Shown here in pieces: positions 26,102 to 35,067 of a stretch of 64,000 bases of DNA. Positions within the stretch are counted from its first letter, which is position 1. Each line of letters begins with the position of its first letter. The notes beneath the pieces are model-generated. The model saw nothing but the letters and a program-made list of their open reading frames with translations, was not told the DNA's origin and did not search any database. This DNA is from Neobacillus vireti (lineage in GTDB: Bacteria > Bacillota > Bacilli > Bacillales > Cytobacillaceae). The DNA lies in assembly GCF_001026695.1 (NCBI RefSeq), contig NZ_LDNB01000017.1, forward strand, positions 385,953-449,952. The letters run 5' to 3'. Made by a program: the position numbers and the translations under genes.

Positions 26102-26158
26102 TGTTAGGTTTATTCGCCTAAATCGACGTTGTGGTACACTTGCTGAACGTCTTCTAAG
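26091..26158. repeat. Left attachment site (att), remnant of yeeI 3' end
   Basis: This 68-bp segment matches 42694-42761 with only three mismatches (26098, 26103, 26116). It encodes the last ~15 codons of yeeI, including the same LGE-stop end, but is cut off from the rest of the gene. The two copies lie in direct orientation 16603 bp apart and bound the element. Confidence 0.9.
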
Positions 26159-26296
26159 ATTTAACGAAAAACATTGATATGACAACGTTTATATTACTCA
26201 CTTTATGTATGAAATTGATTACATTTATTATAATTCAATTGGTGGACTTTTACAATAATAAAACTTCCGATTATCATAACATTTCAACTAAATTTA

Positions 26297-26902
26297 CTAA
26301 GTTGTACTCTCACAAGTTAATATCATTAATCCCCTTTTGGTAAAATCCCGATTGAATACTTTGTGATTCTTTTCTACAAAACTAAATACATTGTTCATTT
26401 TGAACCTATCTCTATTCACTGTATTATCTTGAACAACAACGGTAATCTGATTTTGCGGAATTATCATTTGTGCGTTTAAATTAACAGAAAAACTTTTATT
26501 ATCCACAATTGCAGGAACAAAAACAGATTCCTCTTGTATCGTAATGTAGACAGGATCACCGAATTTGTCTAAGACAGGATTCCCGTTTTCATCCCTCTTA
26601 ATAACTTTTTTAGTTTCACCCTTCATTTCAAGAGTATAGTTACAATGTCTCATTAGGCTTTTATATTTTGTTGTACGCTTAGTTAATGATTCTGTCACAA
26701 CTAAGTATTTCTCATTATTAACCGTCACTAAATAGCCCTGTATGATTGGCTGAACACTATGTATATACCTTTGTTCATACTCATTCAATACAACACTTAA
26801 TGGATTAGTAATAATGGCTTTCATTTCTTTATCATTAATTAATACATTTTGCCCTGCTGAATCAATAAGAAACTGAACATCATTTTCATTTACACTAAAC
26901 AA
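26297..26902 (-). CDS. Unrecognised element protein, 201 residues
   Basis: This is the last gene before the left att site. The protein is beta-rich without membrane segments: QGYLVTVNNEKYLVVTESLT, a Glu/Lys/Gly segment with DENGNPVLDKFGDPVYITI that looks like a phage-structural hairpin, and HKVFNRDFTKRGLMILTCES. By position downstream of portal genes it may be a head-completion or connector protein (inference). Start is TTG 26902 after GGGGGAG. A 130-bp non-coding AT-rich stretch separates it from the att site. Confidence 0.6.
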   Translation of the reverse strand: MFSVNENDVQFLIDSAGQNVLINDKEMKAIITNPLSVVLNEYEQRYIHSVQPIIQGYLVTVNNEKYLVVTESLTKRTTKYKSLMRHCNYTLEMKGETKKVIKRDENGNPVLDKFGDPVYITIQEESVFVPAIVDNKSFSVNLNAQMIIPQNQITVVVQDNTVNRDRFKMNNVFSFVEKNHKVFNRDFTKRGLMILTCESTT

Positions 26903-26919
26903 GTCATTCTCCCCCTTCC

Positions 26920-27264
26920 TTAATCAGTAAACAACATGAAATAGTTAGATTCATTTTGCAATTGGTCATCCGTTTTCAATGTTCTAATTTTGCGTTCCAA
27001 TTGGTCTATCCGATTCATTAAATTCTCTTGAAAGTGTGTCACGGACATATCGTCAATTTTGTATGCTTTCATTCCGCTTGGATTGTTAGCAATTGATTCA
27101 AGGATAGACAAGGCAGCACGATAAATATTTTTCTTACTTGTTGCTGATTGTGGTTTATAGTCATCAAATGGCTTTAATTCATTTTCTTGAAGATAAACTA
27201 TTAATTCATCTTGTTCTAATTGAATACCTTTAGTTTCAAGTTCCAATCGTTGAAGGTTATTCAC
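26920..27264 (-). CDS. Unrecognised helical element protein
   Basis: About 114 residues, strongly helical and charged: NLQRLELETKGIQLEQDELI, a central AALSILESIANNPSGMKAY, and a coiled-coil end NRIDQLERKIRTLKTDDQLQ. GTG 27264 was chosen (AAAGGG upstream, 5 bp after the previous stop); TTG 27285 is in frame. The layout resembles small phage head-tail connector proteins, but this is only a suggestion from size and position. Confidence 0.5.
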   Translation of the reverse strand: MNNLQRLELETKGIQLEQDELIVYLQENELKPFDDYKPQSATSKKNIYRAALSILESIANNPSGMKAYKIDDMSVTHFQENLMNRIDQLERKIRTLKTDDQLQNESNYFMLFTD

Positions 27265-27269
27265 ACTTT

Positions 27270-27614
27270 TCACTTCCCTTTCCAATAAAATTCAGTTTGT
27301 ATATCCACTTTAAATGATTCTAATGTATCATCTGTGACTGGATACCCTAGACATAGCCACCAATTCATCAAATTAGGGGTTTCATGCCATGCACCCTTTT
27401 TATCCATTAAGTAACGTCTGCCAACATTATTATTAAATTTGACATTGTAACCTTTGTAAGTTGAATAATTTACTCTTTCATACTTAATTTGTGAGATACA
27501 ATCTTCTGATAGATGGCTAAATACTTCATGTAATTTACCTAGGAATTTTCCGACTTCTACATTGAATTTTGCATCATAATGGTACTTTTGAATGTCTTGT
27601 TCATTTATAGACAT
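27270..27614 (-). CDS. Unrecognised element protein, 114 residues
   Basis: This is a soluble protein with an aromatic-rich middle: EVFSHLSEDCISQIKYERVN, then NNVGRRYLMDKKGAWHETPN and MNWWLCLGYPV. No known motif. ATG 27614 lies six bases after GGAGTG; the longer frame begins upstream of that site. It follows a terminator and so starts a new three-gene unit (27270-27614, 26920-27264, 26297-26902). Confidence 0.55.
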   Translation of the reverse strand: MSINEQDIQKYHYDAKFNVEVGKFLGKLHEVFSHLSEDCISQIKYERVNYSTYKGYNVKFNNNVGRRYLMDKKGAWHETPNLMNWWLCLGYPVTDDTLESFKVDIQTEFYWKGK

Positions 27615-27636
27615 TGTTTTCACTCCTTTCATTGAA

Positions 27637-27668
27637 ATAAAAAAGCCCCTGCATATTTGCAGAGTGCT
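27637..27668 (-). terminator. Intrinsic terminator inside the element
   Basis: AGCACTCTGCA-aata-TGCAGGGGCT followed on the minus strand by TTTTT, just after the 28040-27684 gene. Confidence 0.75.
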
Positions 27669-27683
27669 TAAATTTTTTAAATA

Positions 27684-28040
27684 TTATATAAAACCATTTA
27701 AATCACTATAATCTTCTACTTCGTTCTTATTTACTTTGATAATTTCAATATCTTTTAATGTCAACCTATCACTAACCTTGTCTTTTTCTAACTCACCTGT
27801 TTCCCAGTGATAAGAGAAACTAGTAAAGATAAATGTGTTAGTTTCCTCAACAAATGAAACATCTTGAAAAGTAAAATTCCGATTATTTCTTTGTCTATCT
27901 TGTTTATATGTCACTGAATACCTGAAATTATCATCGTAAACAAATTTCTTAATTTCATCAATTGTTTGTAACCATGCTTTATCGTGCATTAAAGTCAATC
28001 TTTTTTCCATATCTTTGTATTTCTGAACGTCAGAATTCAC
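27684..28040 (-). CDS. Unrecognised element protein, 118 residues
   Basis: A helical N-terminus (YKDMEKRLTLMHDKAWLQTI) and a beta-rich C-terminal half (FTFQDVSFVEETNTFIFTSF, DRLTLKDIEIIKVNKNEVED). GTG 28040 follows AAGGGGGTG. Not recognised. It is probably cotranscribed with the zinc-ribbon and SHOCT proteins. Confidence 0.55.
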   Translation of the reverse strand: MNSDVQKYKDMEKRLTLMHDKAWLQTIDEIKKFVYDDNFRYSVTYKQDRQRNNRNFTFQDVSFVEETNTFIFTSFSYHWETGELEKDKVSDRLTLKDIEIIKVNKNEVEDYSDLNGFI

Positions 28041-28091
28041 AAGTACACCCCCTTCCGTCTACTTATTTCGACACAAAGGTATTTATTTCCT

Positions 28092-28538
28092 CTAATTTCC
28101 GTTATTAAATGCAGGTTGATTTTCCCACTCTTTTTGTTTCTGTTTCTGATCCCATTTATAGAATTGTTCTAATTCTTTATTTGTTGCTTTGTTTATGTCT
28201 GAATTTACTGGTTCTGTATCAAAAATTGTTATTGTACTTAAAAGTTTAATTCCTCCGAATAGTAAACCTAATATCATAATGGCAGATACCAATAACCCTA
28301 GTGGACTTGTTCTTCGATACCATACATTTCTATCTTCAATGTTTTCAAATATTCCGTTGTAAACAGTTTTACAATTAGGACATGTGTACAATTCATTAAA
28401 TTCAGCCGAAGAAGCATTCGATTTAGATAAATCAAAATCAGTACCTTTAAATTTATGCGTATGTCCACAATCACATTGAGCAACAAAACCAAATGTACCT
28501 ATCTTTCTCATCTTTTTATAGGGCAATTGACCAAACAA
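28092..28538 (-). CDS. Zinc-ribbon membrane protein
   Basis: About 148 residues. A zinc ribbon is formed by CDCGH and CPNC (about residues 21-65), followed by one membrane helix (LGLLVSAIMILGLLFGGIKL) and a polar, charged tail. TTG 28538 lies six bases after GAGGTG. It starts ten bases after the SHOCT gene, so the two are coupled. Function unknown; neither is a standard virion gene, so they may be host-interaction or lysogenic-state genes. Confidence 0.6.
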   Translation of the reverse strand: MFGQLPYKKMRKIGTFGFVAQCDCGHTHKFKGTDFDLSKSNASSAEFNELYTCPNCKTVYNGIFENIEDRNVWYRRTSPLGLLVSAIMILGLLFGGIKLLSTITIFDTEPVNSDINKATNKELEQFYKWDQKQKQKEWENQPAFNNGN

Positions 28539-28548
28539 TTGTATCACC

Positions 28549-29388
28549 TCAACTCGATAATAATTTTTGTTTTTGTCGGTTAAATTCATCTTGTGTTAGT
28601 AATCCTTGGTTAAGTAAATCTGAAAGTTTTTTTATTTCATCAGCGACGGATAAATTTCTTGTAGGTTCAACTTTTATTTCCTGTTTCTTCTCAAGTGATA
28701 TAGGTTCATCCTGTTTAATTAATAAACTTAGCAAACTATGCCAGTGATTAGCAGAGTTTATTGCACTTTTATATTTTGGATTATCTTTTTTAATTGGAAA
28801 TGGTTTACCGTTCAAATCAATAACATCTGCTGTAAGAAAATTAATTATTTTGATTGGACTTTTAGTGTTATTTACAACAACTTTTAAATCAATCTTATTT
28901 ATTTCTTGTTCAGATGATTTCTTACCGCTAAGCCCCCCTACAACTGCACCTACACCACCTGCTAAAACTCCCCCAATAATTGCTCCACCTATTTGAGAAG
29001 ATCGAGATGAAGTTGTAATTGTTTTTCCATCTTCCAGTATTTCAGATTCAATAATATCTTTATATTCGTACATTTCACTTGAATTGGTTTTAGCAAAAAT
29101 AAAACACACTTTTTTTCTTTCTTCATCTAACAGGATACTACTTTGAATATCATACGACTGGTATTTTTGAGATACAGTAAAATCTGTTAAATGAGTTTGC
29201 ATTTCATGAAGTTTATTAATTTTTGCTTTTAGAATCCCTCTTTGCTTTTTACCATCTAAATTACCAAAATAAATGCCACCGCCAAAAAATATTATTAAGA
29301 AAAATATTCCTAAAACGGGTGAAACAGAGAAACCCCAAAATATTAAATATAAAAAAAATAATGCTAATATCCCAACAAGACAACCCAT
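28549..29388 (-). CDS. SHOCT-domain membrane protein with glycine-zipper segment
   Basis: A 279-residue protein. Two N-terminal membrane helices (to about residue 45), a soluble region, a glycine-zipper stretch IGGAIIGGVLAGGVGAVVGG at about 130-150, and a C-terminal SHOCT motif (VADEIKKLSDLLNQGLLTQD). SHOCT domains are oligomerisation/nucleic-acid-associated appendages common in phage and bacterial membrane proteins. GGGAGGG precedes ATG 29388. It has its own upstream region after a terminator, suggesting expression separate from the packaging genes, possibly in the integrated state (inference). Confidence 0.65.
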   Translation of the reverse strand: MGCLVGILALFFLYLIFWGFSVSPVLGIFFLIIFFGGGIYFGNLDGKKQRGILKAKINKLHEMQTHLTDFTVSQKYQSYDIQSSILLDEERKKVCFIFAKTNSSEMYEYKDIIESEILEDGKTITTSSRSSQIGGAIIGGVLAGGVGAVVGGLSGKKSSEQEINKIDLKVVVNNTKSPIKIINFLTADVIDLNGKPFPIKKDNPKYKSAINSANHWHSLLSLLIKQDEPISLEKKQEIKVEPTRNLSVADEIKKLSDLLNQGLLTQDEFNRQKQKLLSS

Positions 29389-29494
29389 AGTATCCCTCCC
29401 AACATTATTTACAGTTAAATATTACCACAATTATAGGAGGAAAGTATTTATATTTCCGAATATTTTAATTAATTTTATTATTAAGGTAATAATA

Positions 29495-29527
29495 TAAAAA
29501 ACACCTCCAGTTCAATTTGAAGGTGCT
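29495..29527 (-). terminator. Terminator downstream of the portal gene
   Basis: On the minus strand AAGCACCTTC-aaattgaact-GGAGGTG is followed by TTTTTT. It closes the packaging operon. The rest of 29528-29963 is AT-rich without a gene; it holds a weak GC-rich stem near 29880-29910. Confidence 0.65.
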
Positions 29528-29963
29528 TAATTAAATTTTTTCTTGGGTGTGTAAAATGGTATGCTGTAGGGAAAATTTTCCCAATTAGGGGTATCGAAAA
29601 TAATCAATTTCCTTCAATTTATCCTCTAAAATCGAATTTTCAACTGGAATTATACAGATTTTATACAAGAATCATGTATAAAGGTTGCCTATATAATATC
29701 TGTTATACCGCTATTCTATGAATACTCATTCATTTACCATAATTTAGGTTAAATTAGCCAACTTAATTGCGTAAAATAAATATTTTACGAAACGAACTGT
29801 TGTTCCTGTTTTATTCTCAATATCGAAATTCCTTAAATTAAAATTTTCACCAATTTATATAATTGTTTTATTATACTGACCGCCCACATATATAACATGA
29901 GCGGGCAAAGTAACATATTACTCTACCCTCTCACCCTATGCTATTCCTACATTTCCATTAATA

Positions 29964-31259
29964 TTATTTCCCATTATTTCCTTCACTCATAATTCGATTC
30001 ATTTCAAACTGAACATCAGTTGTATACGGACTATCCTCTAGTATCCCTTCTAAACTGATAGCACCCATTTCCCTTAATGCCTTCAAGTTCTCAATAATCT
30101 CCTTATCATTACTTGGAGTAGCATACTGGAATACCATATCTAATGATTCAAATTCATCATCACTAAACTTAACACCCCTATACTCCAATAATTTCCTTAT
30201 CTTTTCAAACCGTTGCTCTATACCTTCACGCATATACTGTTCATTAATGCTTGCTTTAATGTTAGCCAACTGAAACAATAACTTGATACTGACCTCTGAC
30301 AAGTTGCTAATGTCTGTCTTGTTAAGTGATACAGCAGGTGTCTGTGATACGTCTAGTAGTGACTGTAACAATGTCTTATAAATGACTTCAAATGATTTGT
30401 AGTCCAACCCATTACTCACTAACTTGAAGTCACTACCATCATCAAGAGTTACGCCACCACCGATTACATGAGTAGGTAATCCCTCACCTTTTAATTGTTG
30501 TCCAATGGCTACTGGAATAGGATTCATGAACTTATAGAAGGAATCTGTATATTTAGAGATCAAGTCCTCCATACTGTCCAATATCGCTATCCAATCATCT
30601 AATTCACTTTTTCCTTCTGTATCACTTAATTCATTCTCATTGTGATAAACAATCGGCAGCCCACTTAAATTGGCATAGCGTTCTGTTAATCTTAATTCAC
30701 CGCCAGCATTGTTATATTTGCTTACAGTATCTTCCTCATAGACAACATAATATTCTATCCCATCGGACATATACGCTTCTATAAACGATATTAATTCATT
30801 CTCATGGTCATATACAGGATAACCTTCACTTGAATCAATTAACTTGGATTTAATAACCCCTTTGTCCATATAGACATATTCAGCCACACCGCCATATTTA
30901 AGCACCTTATCCAATACTTTAATATTTATGCGGTCATATTTTCCTTTACGATTAACCCTTTGCAATTCCGTTACAACCTTCTCATTACCTGTAAAAGTCA
31001 AAGGATTCTGTAACAAATAAGCCTTCTGAAAGTTTAATAGCGTTTTAGCATATTGCAATACAATCTTTCTCGGATTAAACTCTTTACCGTTGTATTTGTA
31101 CGATTGTCTTTGAAGTATTTTATGATTTCCATTCAAATATTCCTTTTTATCCAATACATTCATAACTCTTTGCTGATTATGTACTTCTGAAACAAATTGA
31201 ACGAACCAATCAGATTGACCATCATACTTTTCACGAATGTAATTTTCTAATCTATTCAA
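29964..31259 (-). CDS. Phage portal protein (SPP1 Gp6-like)
   Basis: About 431 residues. The pattern fits SPP1-type portals: N-terminal RQSYKYNGKEFNPRKIVLQY, core LDKVLKYGGVAEYVYMDKGV, LPIVYHNENELSDTEGKSEL, the helical stem region (AILDSMEDLISKYTDSFYKF) and SLNKTDISNLSEVSIKLLFQ. Portals form the dodecameric DNA entry ring. TTG 31259 follows AAAGGGTGA by about six bases. It lies directly after TerL, the standard packaging order. Confidence 0.85.
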   Translation of the reverse strand: MNRLENYIREKYDGQSDWFVQFVSEVHNQQRVMNVLDKKEYLNGNHKILQRQSYKYNGKEFNPRKIVLQYAKTLLNFQKAYLLQNPLTFTGNEKVVTELQRVNRKGKYDRINIKVLDKVLKYGGVAEYVYMDKGVIKSKLIDSSEGYPVYDHENELISFIEAYMSDGIEYYVVYEEDTVSKYNNAGGELRLTERYANLSGLPIVYHNENELSDTEGKSELDDWIAILDSMEDLISKYTDSFYKFMNPIPVAIGQQLKGEGLPTHVIGGGVTLDDGSDFKLVSNGLDYKSFEVIYKTLLQSLLDVSQTPAVSLNKTDISNLSEVSIKLLFQLANIKASINEQYMREGIEQRFEKIRKLLEYRGVKFSDDEFESLDMVFQYATPSNDKEIIENLKALREMGAISLEGILEDSPYTTDVQFEMNRIMSEGNNGK

Positions 31260-31317
31260 TACAATCACCCTTTCTAATGAAAATAAAAAGAAGTCAGATT
31301 CTAAATGAACCTAACCT

Positions 31318-32922
31318 CTAAATGTCTACATAATATTTACTTTGTTTCATGGCTTGGCACATCATAGCAACAGAAATAACCAAGTCATCATGCAAGTTTG
31401 CACCCTTTTTATTGCCCATCTTACCTTTATTTTCTTGAAAAATTTTCATTTCTTCCAATGTCTCGACACATTCAATGTTAATCATGCCTAATTCAAAGTT
31501 TTCCTTTAAATCATTAATAATTATTGGCTTAGTTACGTTAGTTGTCATGAATCCTAATTGCAGTTTCTTTTTCCCTTTTTGGTCAAATACTTTTTGCTTC
31601 AATAGATTCATGTAATTATATTCTTTCCGCAACTTCTCCAATAATGGCAGTCCATAACTATTCCTTTCAACGCATAGGAAGGCATAATTAAAAAACCTTC
31701 CTAGGGAATTTACAATCTTTGCAAACTCATAGACAGGAATATCATTAGCATAGAAACTAGCCATTTCTTGACCATCTGCGTTGAATATACTTATTGTAGA
31801 ATTGTCATTATCTCCACCAGTACCACTGGCAACATCAACACCGCCATAATGTTTTATACCACGTTTTGGCAAATGGAAAATAAATAGACTCTTATTAATG
31901 TATGGCTTTAAAATGTCCGGTAATTCATCATATACAACATTTGTTGTAAGAGGAGGAATGACATTCTGTAACCGTTCATTAATCTTCTTAGTATCAAATA
32001 CCGCCACATTACTTGTCTGAAATGCTTCGTCAGGAGTTGTCGGAAATTCCCTTTGAAACTTTTCTAATGAGTTGGTTTCAACATAATACCGCCTAAACAT
32101 CAATTGTCTGAAACTAGCACCATATTTTTTATGTAATTCCTTTTCATCATGCTCTAAGTCCTTAGAGGACATTCTAGCCCCTTTGTTATGTAACTTGAAC
32201 CATTCCTCGGCTTCATCAAAACTATGTCTAAATTGGTTACTGTAAGCCTTAGCAAGCCAACTATAAAAGTGTGCTTTCCAAACACTTTCCTTTCCCCTAA
32301 ATGCCTTCATAAACATTTCTTGATAGACATTATAGCCCATAGCAGTGGATTCAATTATGATCTTACTGTTTGGATTCTTTGCCAATGCAGGAATACTAGT
32401 TGCAATGATTTCCTCCTGGGCTTCATTTGGGTATTTTGCCATTTCCGATAGGTGGATTAACTCAAATGTGTTTCCACTTATACTATCTTCACCTCCAGCA
32501 GTAGCCATCTGAATACGACTACCATTTTCAAAGTATATTTCATCCCTGTTACTGATTAATTTCTTAGGGAACAAGGAAGGATACTTTTCATGTGGAAGGA
32601 ATTGATACATTTTATTGATACGTCTTAATAATGACTGCGTTACTTTATTATGATGAGTCATCATTAAATAGGAAGTATCGGGCTTGGTGATTGCACTATA
32701 TAACATGAAACTTAAAGACCATGTAGTAAATCCAATCTGGCGTCCTTTGAGTATGATATTATATTTTGTCATTTCCTCTGTGAAATTTTCCTGTTCAGGA
32801 TTTAATACAAAGGGAATACTTTCACCGTTATTATCAATAATCTTAATAAAATTCTTTGCAAATAATCGAAAATCACTCATTACCTTTTGTAATGCATTAT
32901 TATTTTTATTTTTAACCGCCAC
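31318..32922 (-). CDS. Phage terminase large subunit
   Basis: About 534 residues. ATPase: a Walker A-like LKGRQIGFTTWS near residue 60, Walker B/acid FELIHLSEMA near 150, coupling motif IIESTAMG near 195. The nuclease domain begins with GGVDVASGTGGDNDNSTISI (first catalytic Asp) and ends with NLHDDLVISVAMMC. This is the packaging motor that cuts and pumps DNA into proheads. GTG 32922 lies five bases after GGAGGTGA. It is preceded by TerS and followed by the portal. Confidence 0.92.
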   Translation of the reverse strand: MAVKNKNNNALQKVMSDFRLFAKNFIKIIDNNGESIPFVLNPEQENFTEEMTKYNIILKGRQIGFTTWSLSFMLYSAITKPDTSYLMMTHHNKVTQSLLRRINKMYQFLPHEKYPSLFPKKLISNRDEIYFENGSRIQMATAGGEDSISGNTFELIHLSEMAKYPNEAQEEIIATSIPALAKNPNSKIIIESTAMGYNVYQEMFMKAFRGKESVWKAHFYSWLAKAYSNQFRHSFDEAEEWFKLHNKGARMSSKDLEHDEKELHKKYGASFRQLMFRRYYVETNSLEKFQREFPTTPDEAFQTSNVAVFDTKKINERLQNVIPPLTTNVVYDELPDILKPYINKSLFIFHLPKRGIKHYGGVDVASGTGGDNDNSTISIFNADGQEMASFYANDIPVYEFAKIVNSLGRFFNYAFLCVERNSYGLPLLEKLRKEYNYMNLLKQKVFDQKGKKKLQLGFMTTNVTKPIIINDLKENFELGMINIECVETLEEMKIFQENKGKMGNKKGANLHDDLVISVAMMCQAMKQSKYYVDI

Positions 32923-32964
32923 TATCTCACCTCCAATACAAAAGGGTGCCATAATAGACACCCC

Positions 32965-33360
32965 TTAATCTAAAACTAATCCGTCATCATCTTCTGAATC
33001 ATCTTCAACAACATTAAATGTCTTAGCAGCCAATTTTGCATTTACTTGAATATCCTTCTGCATAGACAAGAAAAGACGGATAGATTTCTCATCCCCGTCT
33101 TTTGCTTTTTCCGATACAACTTTATATATAATGTCAAAGTCATTTGCCACTCTACTTTCCAATAGCAACAACAATAAATTTTTATATTCTTGACTGCGTT
33201 CCCACTTGATGAAACCATTAAGTGTCTTAGCACCGATCATTCGTAAAAATTCTTCTTCTGTTTTTACAGGAAGAGTTTGGACAAAGCGGATATTATGCTT
33301 CCATTCAAAATATAGTTTCTTTTTATATTCTACATTCTTCAATGCTTCATATATGTTCAT
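32965..33360 (-). CDS. Probable terminase small subunit
   Basis: A 131-residue protein directly upstream of TerL. It has a helical, basic region (KKLYFEWKHNIRFVQTLPVK; EFLRMIGAKTLNGFIKWERS), AKDGDEKSIRLFLSMQKDIQ and an acidic tail (DDSEDDDGLVLD), the pattern of phBC6A51-type small terminases. These bind the packaging-initiation site. ATG 33360 overlaps the previous stop (ATGA). In a satellite, a distinct TerS is what would redirect packaging. Confidence 0.7.
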   Translation of the reverse strand: MNIYEALKNVEYKKKLYFEWKHNIRFVQTLPVKTEEEFLRMIGAKTLNGFIKWERSQEYKNLLLLLLESRVANDFDIIYKVVSEKAKDGDEKSIRLFLSMQKDIQVNAKLAAKTFNVVEDDSEDDDGLVLD

Positions 33361-33731
33361 AGAGATTCACCTTCTTGCTTATCTATTAATTGATTAGCAC
33401 ATTCAAGAATTTCAACATTATATTTAGCAATTTGTTTATCAAGAAATTCAATCGTTTTATCGCAAGAATCAGTCATTTCTTCTGACAATTTAATTAAAAC
33501 TTGGATATCCTTCTGCATATCGTAAATGATACCTTGAGATTCATTAATAGTATCATGGAAATTTTGGAACAATTGCTTAGTTTCAATTTGTGTTTGTGCT
33601 TTCTTAGTGAAAAGACTTTTAATTAAATCCCAATTTAGATGACTTGTTAATTTATCAAGATTATCTCCAATTTTCTCCATATCCTTTTCGATTCTTTCAT
33701 TTTTACGATTGCTGAATAATTTTTTCATCAT
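33357..33731 (-). CDS. Coiled-coil element protein of unknown function
   Basis: A 124-residue, highly charged, all-helical protein: NERIEKDMEKIGDNLDKLTS and a long heptad-like stretch to the end. AGGAGG precedes ATG 33731. Its stop overlaps the TerS start, so it belongs to the packaging operon and lies just downstream of the iterons. Function unknown. Confidence 0.6.
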   Translation of the reverse strand: MMKKLFSNRKNERIEKDMEKIGDNLDKLTSHLNWDLIKSLFTKKAQTQIETKQLFQNFHDTINESQGIIYDMQKDIQVLIKLSEEMTDSCDKTIEFLDKQIAKYNVEILECANQLIDKQEGESL

Positions 33732-33946
33732 AAATATTCCTCCTAGAATTTGTGATAGAAATAGAAAAAAGGAAGATGATATTTCATCCTCCCTAAAAAT
33801 ATAAATATTATGTAAATGTAAAATATAAACAATTAATTTTCATAATGAGCAAACTCGTTTTGCGAATTGTAATACTGAATATTATATATGTATCTTAATT
33901 TGTATATTATCTGTATATTATATTATAGTCTTATTAGGGTGTAATT

Positions 33947-34018
33947 TATCTTGGAAACTTTTCCTAATATCTCCGATTTTTTTCTTATTATCTCGGAATT
34001 TTTTCTCGTTATCTCCGA
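33947..34018. repeat. Four 21-bp iterons, candidate replication origin
   Basis: TATCTTGGA (33947), TATCTCCGA (33968), TATCTCGGA (33989) and TATCTCCGA (34010) recur with an exact 21-bp period, two DNA turns, each followed by a T-rich stretch. They lie between the Rep-like gene and a very AT-rich region (33820-33945). Iterons next to an initiator gene are typical of theta-type origins, including those of phage satellites. Confidence 0.75.
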
Positions 34019-34048
34019 AAGTTTACACCTAGGTTTTTCAGTCATAAA

Positions 34049-34723
34049 TTAAGCCGATTTCTCACTAAAATTTTCGATATTCTCATATCTTATAAAGTAG
34101 TGATTATTATACTTTGTGAACAGATATGATTCCGTTCCTTTTTTCGTTGTGTAATAAGCATGTTCTGATTCATGTTTTTCAATTTTAAGTAACTTATGTT
34201 TTTGCAATAATTTATTATATTTGATAACTGTCTTTTTAGTCATCCCTAATATTTCTGCTGTTGTTTCTTCTGCAACATAACAATGATTCTTATTAGTTTT
34301 AGAATTAATATAACTTTTATAAAAATAGAGTAATCTAATTCCACTATGACCAACTGCATCAATTATATTTTTATTCAATACTTCACTTGATAACTGTGTA
34401 AAAAAACCTTCTTTATTCATTTGGGGAATAACTTCTTCATTAAGAATAATTTCAATTCCACCTTTTCTCGGCAAAGTTTCCACTTTATTTTTAATTGCCC
34501 CTTTATCATAAAGCCCTTTTAGTGTCTCCTTGAATGTATCGTTATCTTTAATTCCACTATAGAACATAACATCTTTATGTAAAATTCCAAATGTTAATGA
34601 CTTTTGAGTTTCAGGAATCCTGTAATAAATTTGAATCAACTTTGCAAGTAAAACAAACTCTTTATCACTATATTCTTTGTTTTTAACAATTTCTGTTGGA
34701 ACTTGAATTTTAAATGTTGTCAT
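34049..34723 (-). CDS. Winged-helix replication initiator-like protein
   Basis: A 224-residue protein with two apparent winged-helix units: DKEFVLLAKLIQIYYRI...VMFYSGIKDNDTFKETLKGL in the first half and YVAEETTAEILGMTKKTVIK, YNKLLQKHKLLKIEK in the second, followed by AYYTTKKGTESYLF. This resembles plasmid/phage Rep or replication-regulator proteins. GGAGGTAATG precedes ATG 34723. The four 21-bp iterons begin 31 bp downstream of its stop, which supports an initiator role (inference); a transcription regulator is the alternative. Confidence 0.6.
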   Translation of the reverse strand: MTTFKIQVPTEIVKNKEYSDKEFVLLAKLIQIYYRIPETQKSLTFGILHKDVMFYSGIKDNDTFKETLKGLYDKGAIKNKVETLPRKGGIEIILNEEVIPQMNKEGFFTQLSSEVLNKNIIDAVGHSGIRLLYFYKSYINSKTNKNHCYVAEETTAEILGMTKKTVIKYNKLLQKHKLLKIEKHESEHAYYTTKKGTESYLFTKYNNHYFIRYENIENFSEKSA

Positions 34724-34768
34724 TTTTCATTACCTCCGAATTTTAAATAGAATTTTTATAGAGTTAGA

Positions 34769-34939
34769 TTATCTTGTTTTGTATTCATCCAGTGCTTTCT
34801 GTAATTTTCCTTCCTCATCAATGTGATATAGGGAAAATAATTTTTTTGTCTTAACGTCTTGTGCCACCGTAATTAATTGAATGTCCTTTGATTTAAGAAA
34901 ATCTGATACTGCCTTGTTGTAACAGAAAAAGTATTTCAT
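34769..34939 (-). CDS. Small DUF5659-like protein
   Basis: 56 residues: MKYFFCYNKAVSDFLKSKDI, QLITVAQDVKTKKLFSLYHI, DEEGKLQKALDEYKTR. This looks like the DUF5659 group of small phage and plasmid proteins (short beta sheet with a tail helix). GGGGGGTGG lies before ATG 34939. It precedes the Rep-like gene by 45 bp and is probably cotranscribed with it. Confidence 0.65.
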   Translation of the reverse strand: MKYFFCYNKAVSDFLKSKDIQLITVAQDVKTKKLFSLYHIDEEGKLQKALDEYKTR

Positions 34940-35067
34940 TTGAATCCACCCCCCTATATACGAATTATTATATGATAATTTTTATTAATGTTCGTGTTTT
35001 GCTATAAATTTATTATAATATATAACTTATTGTTCGTAAATAAGGGATGACGATATATTTCATCCCC

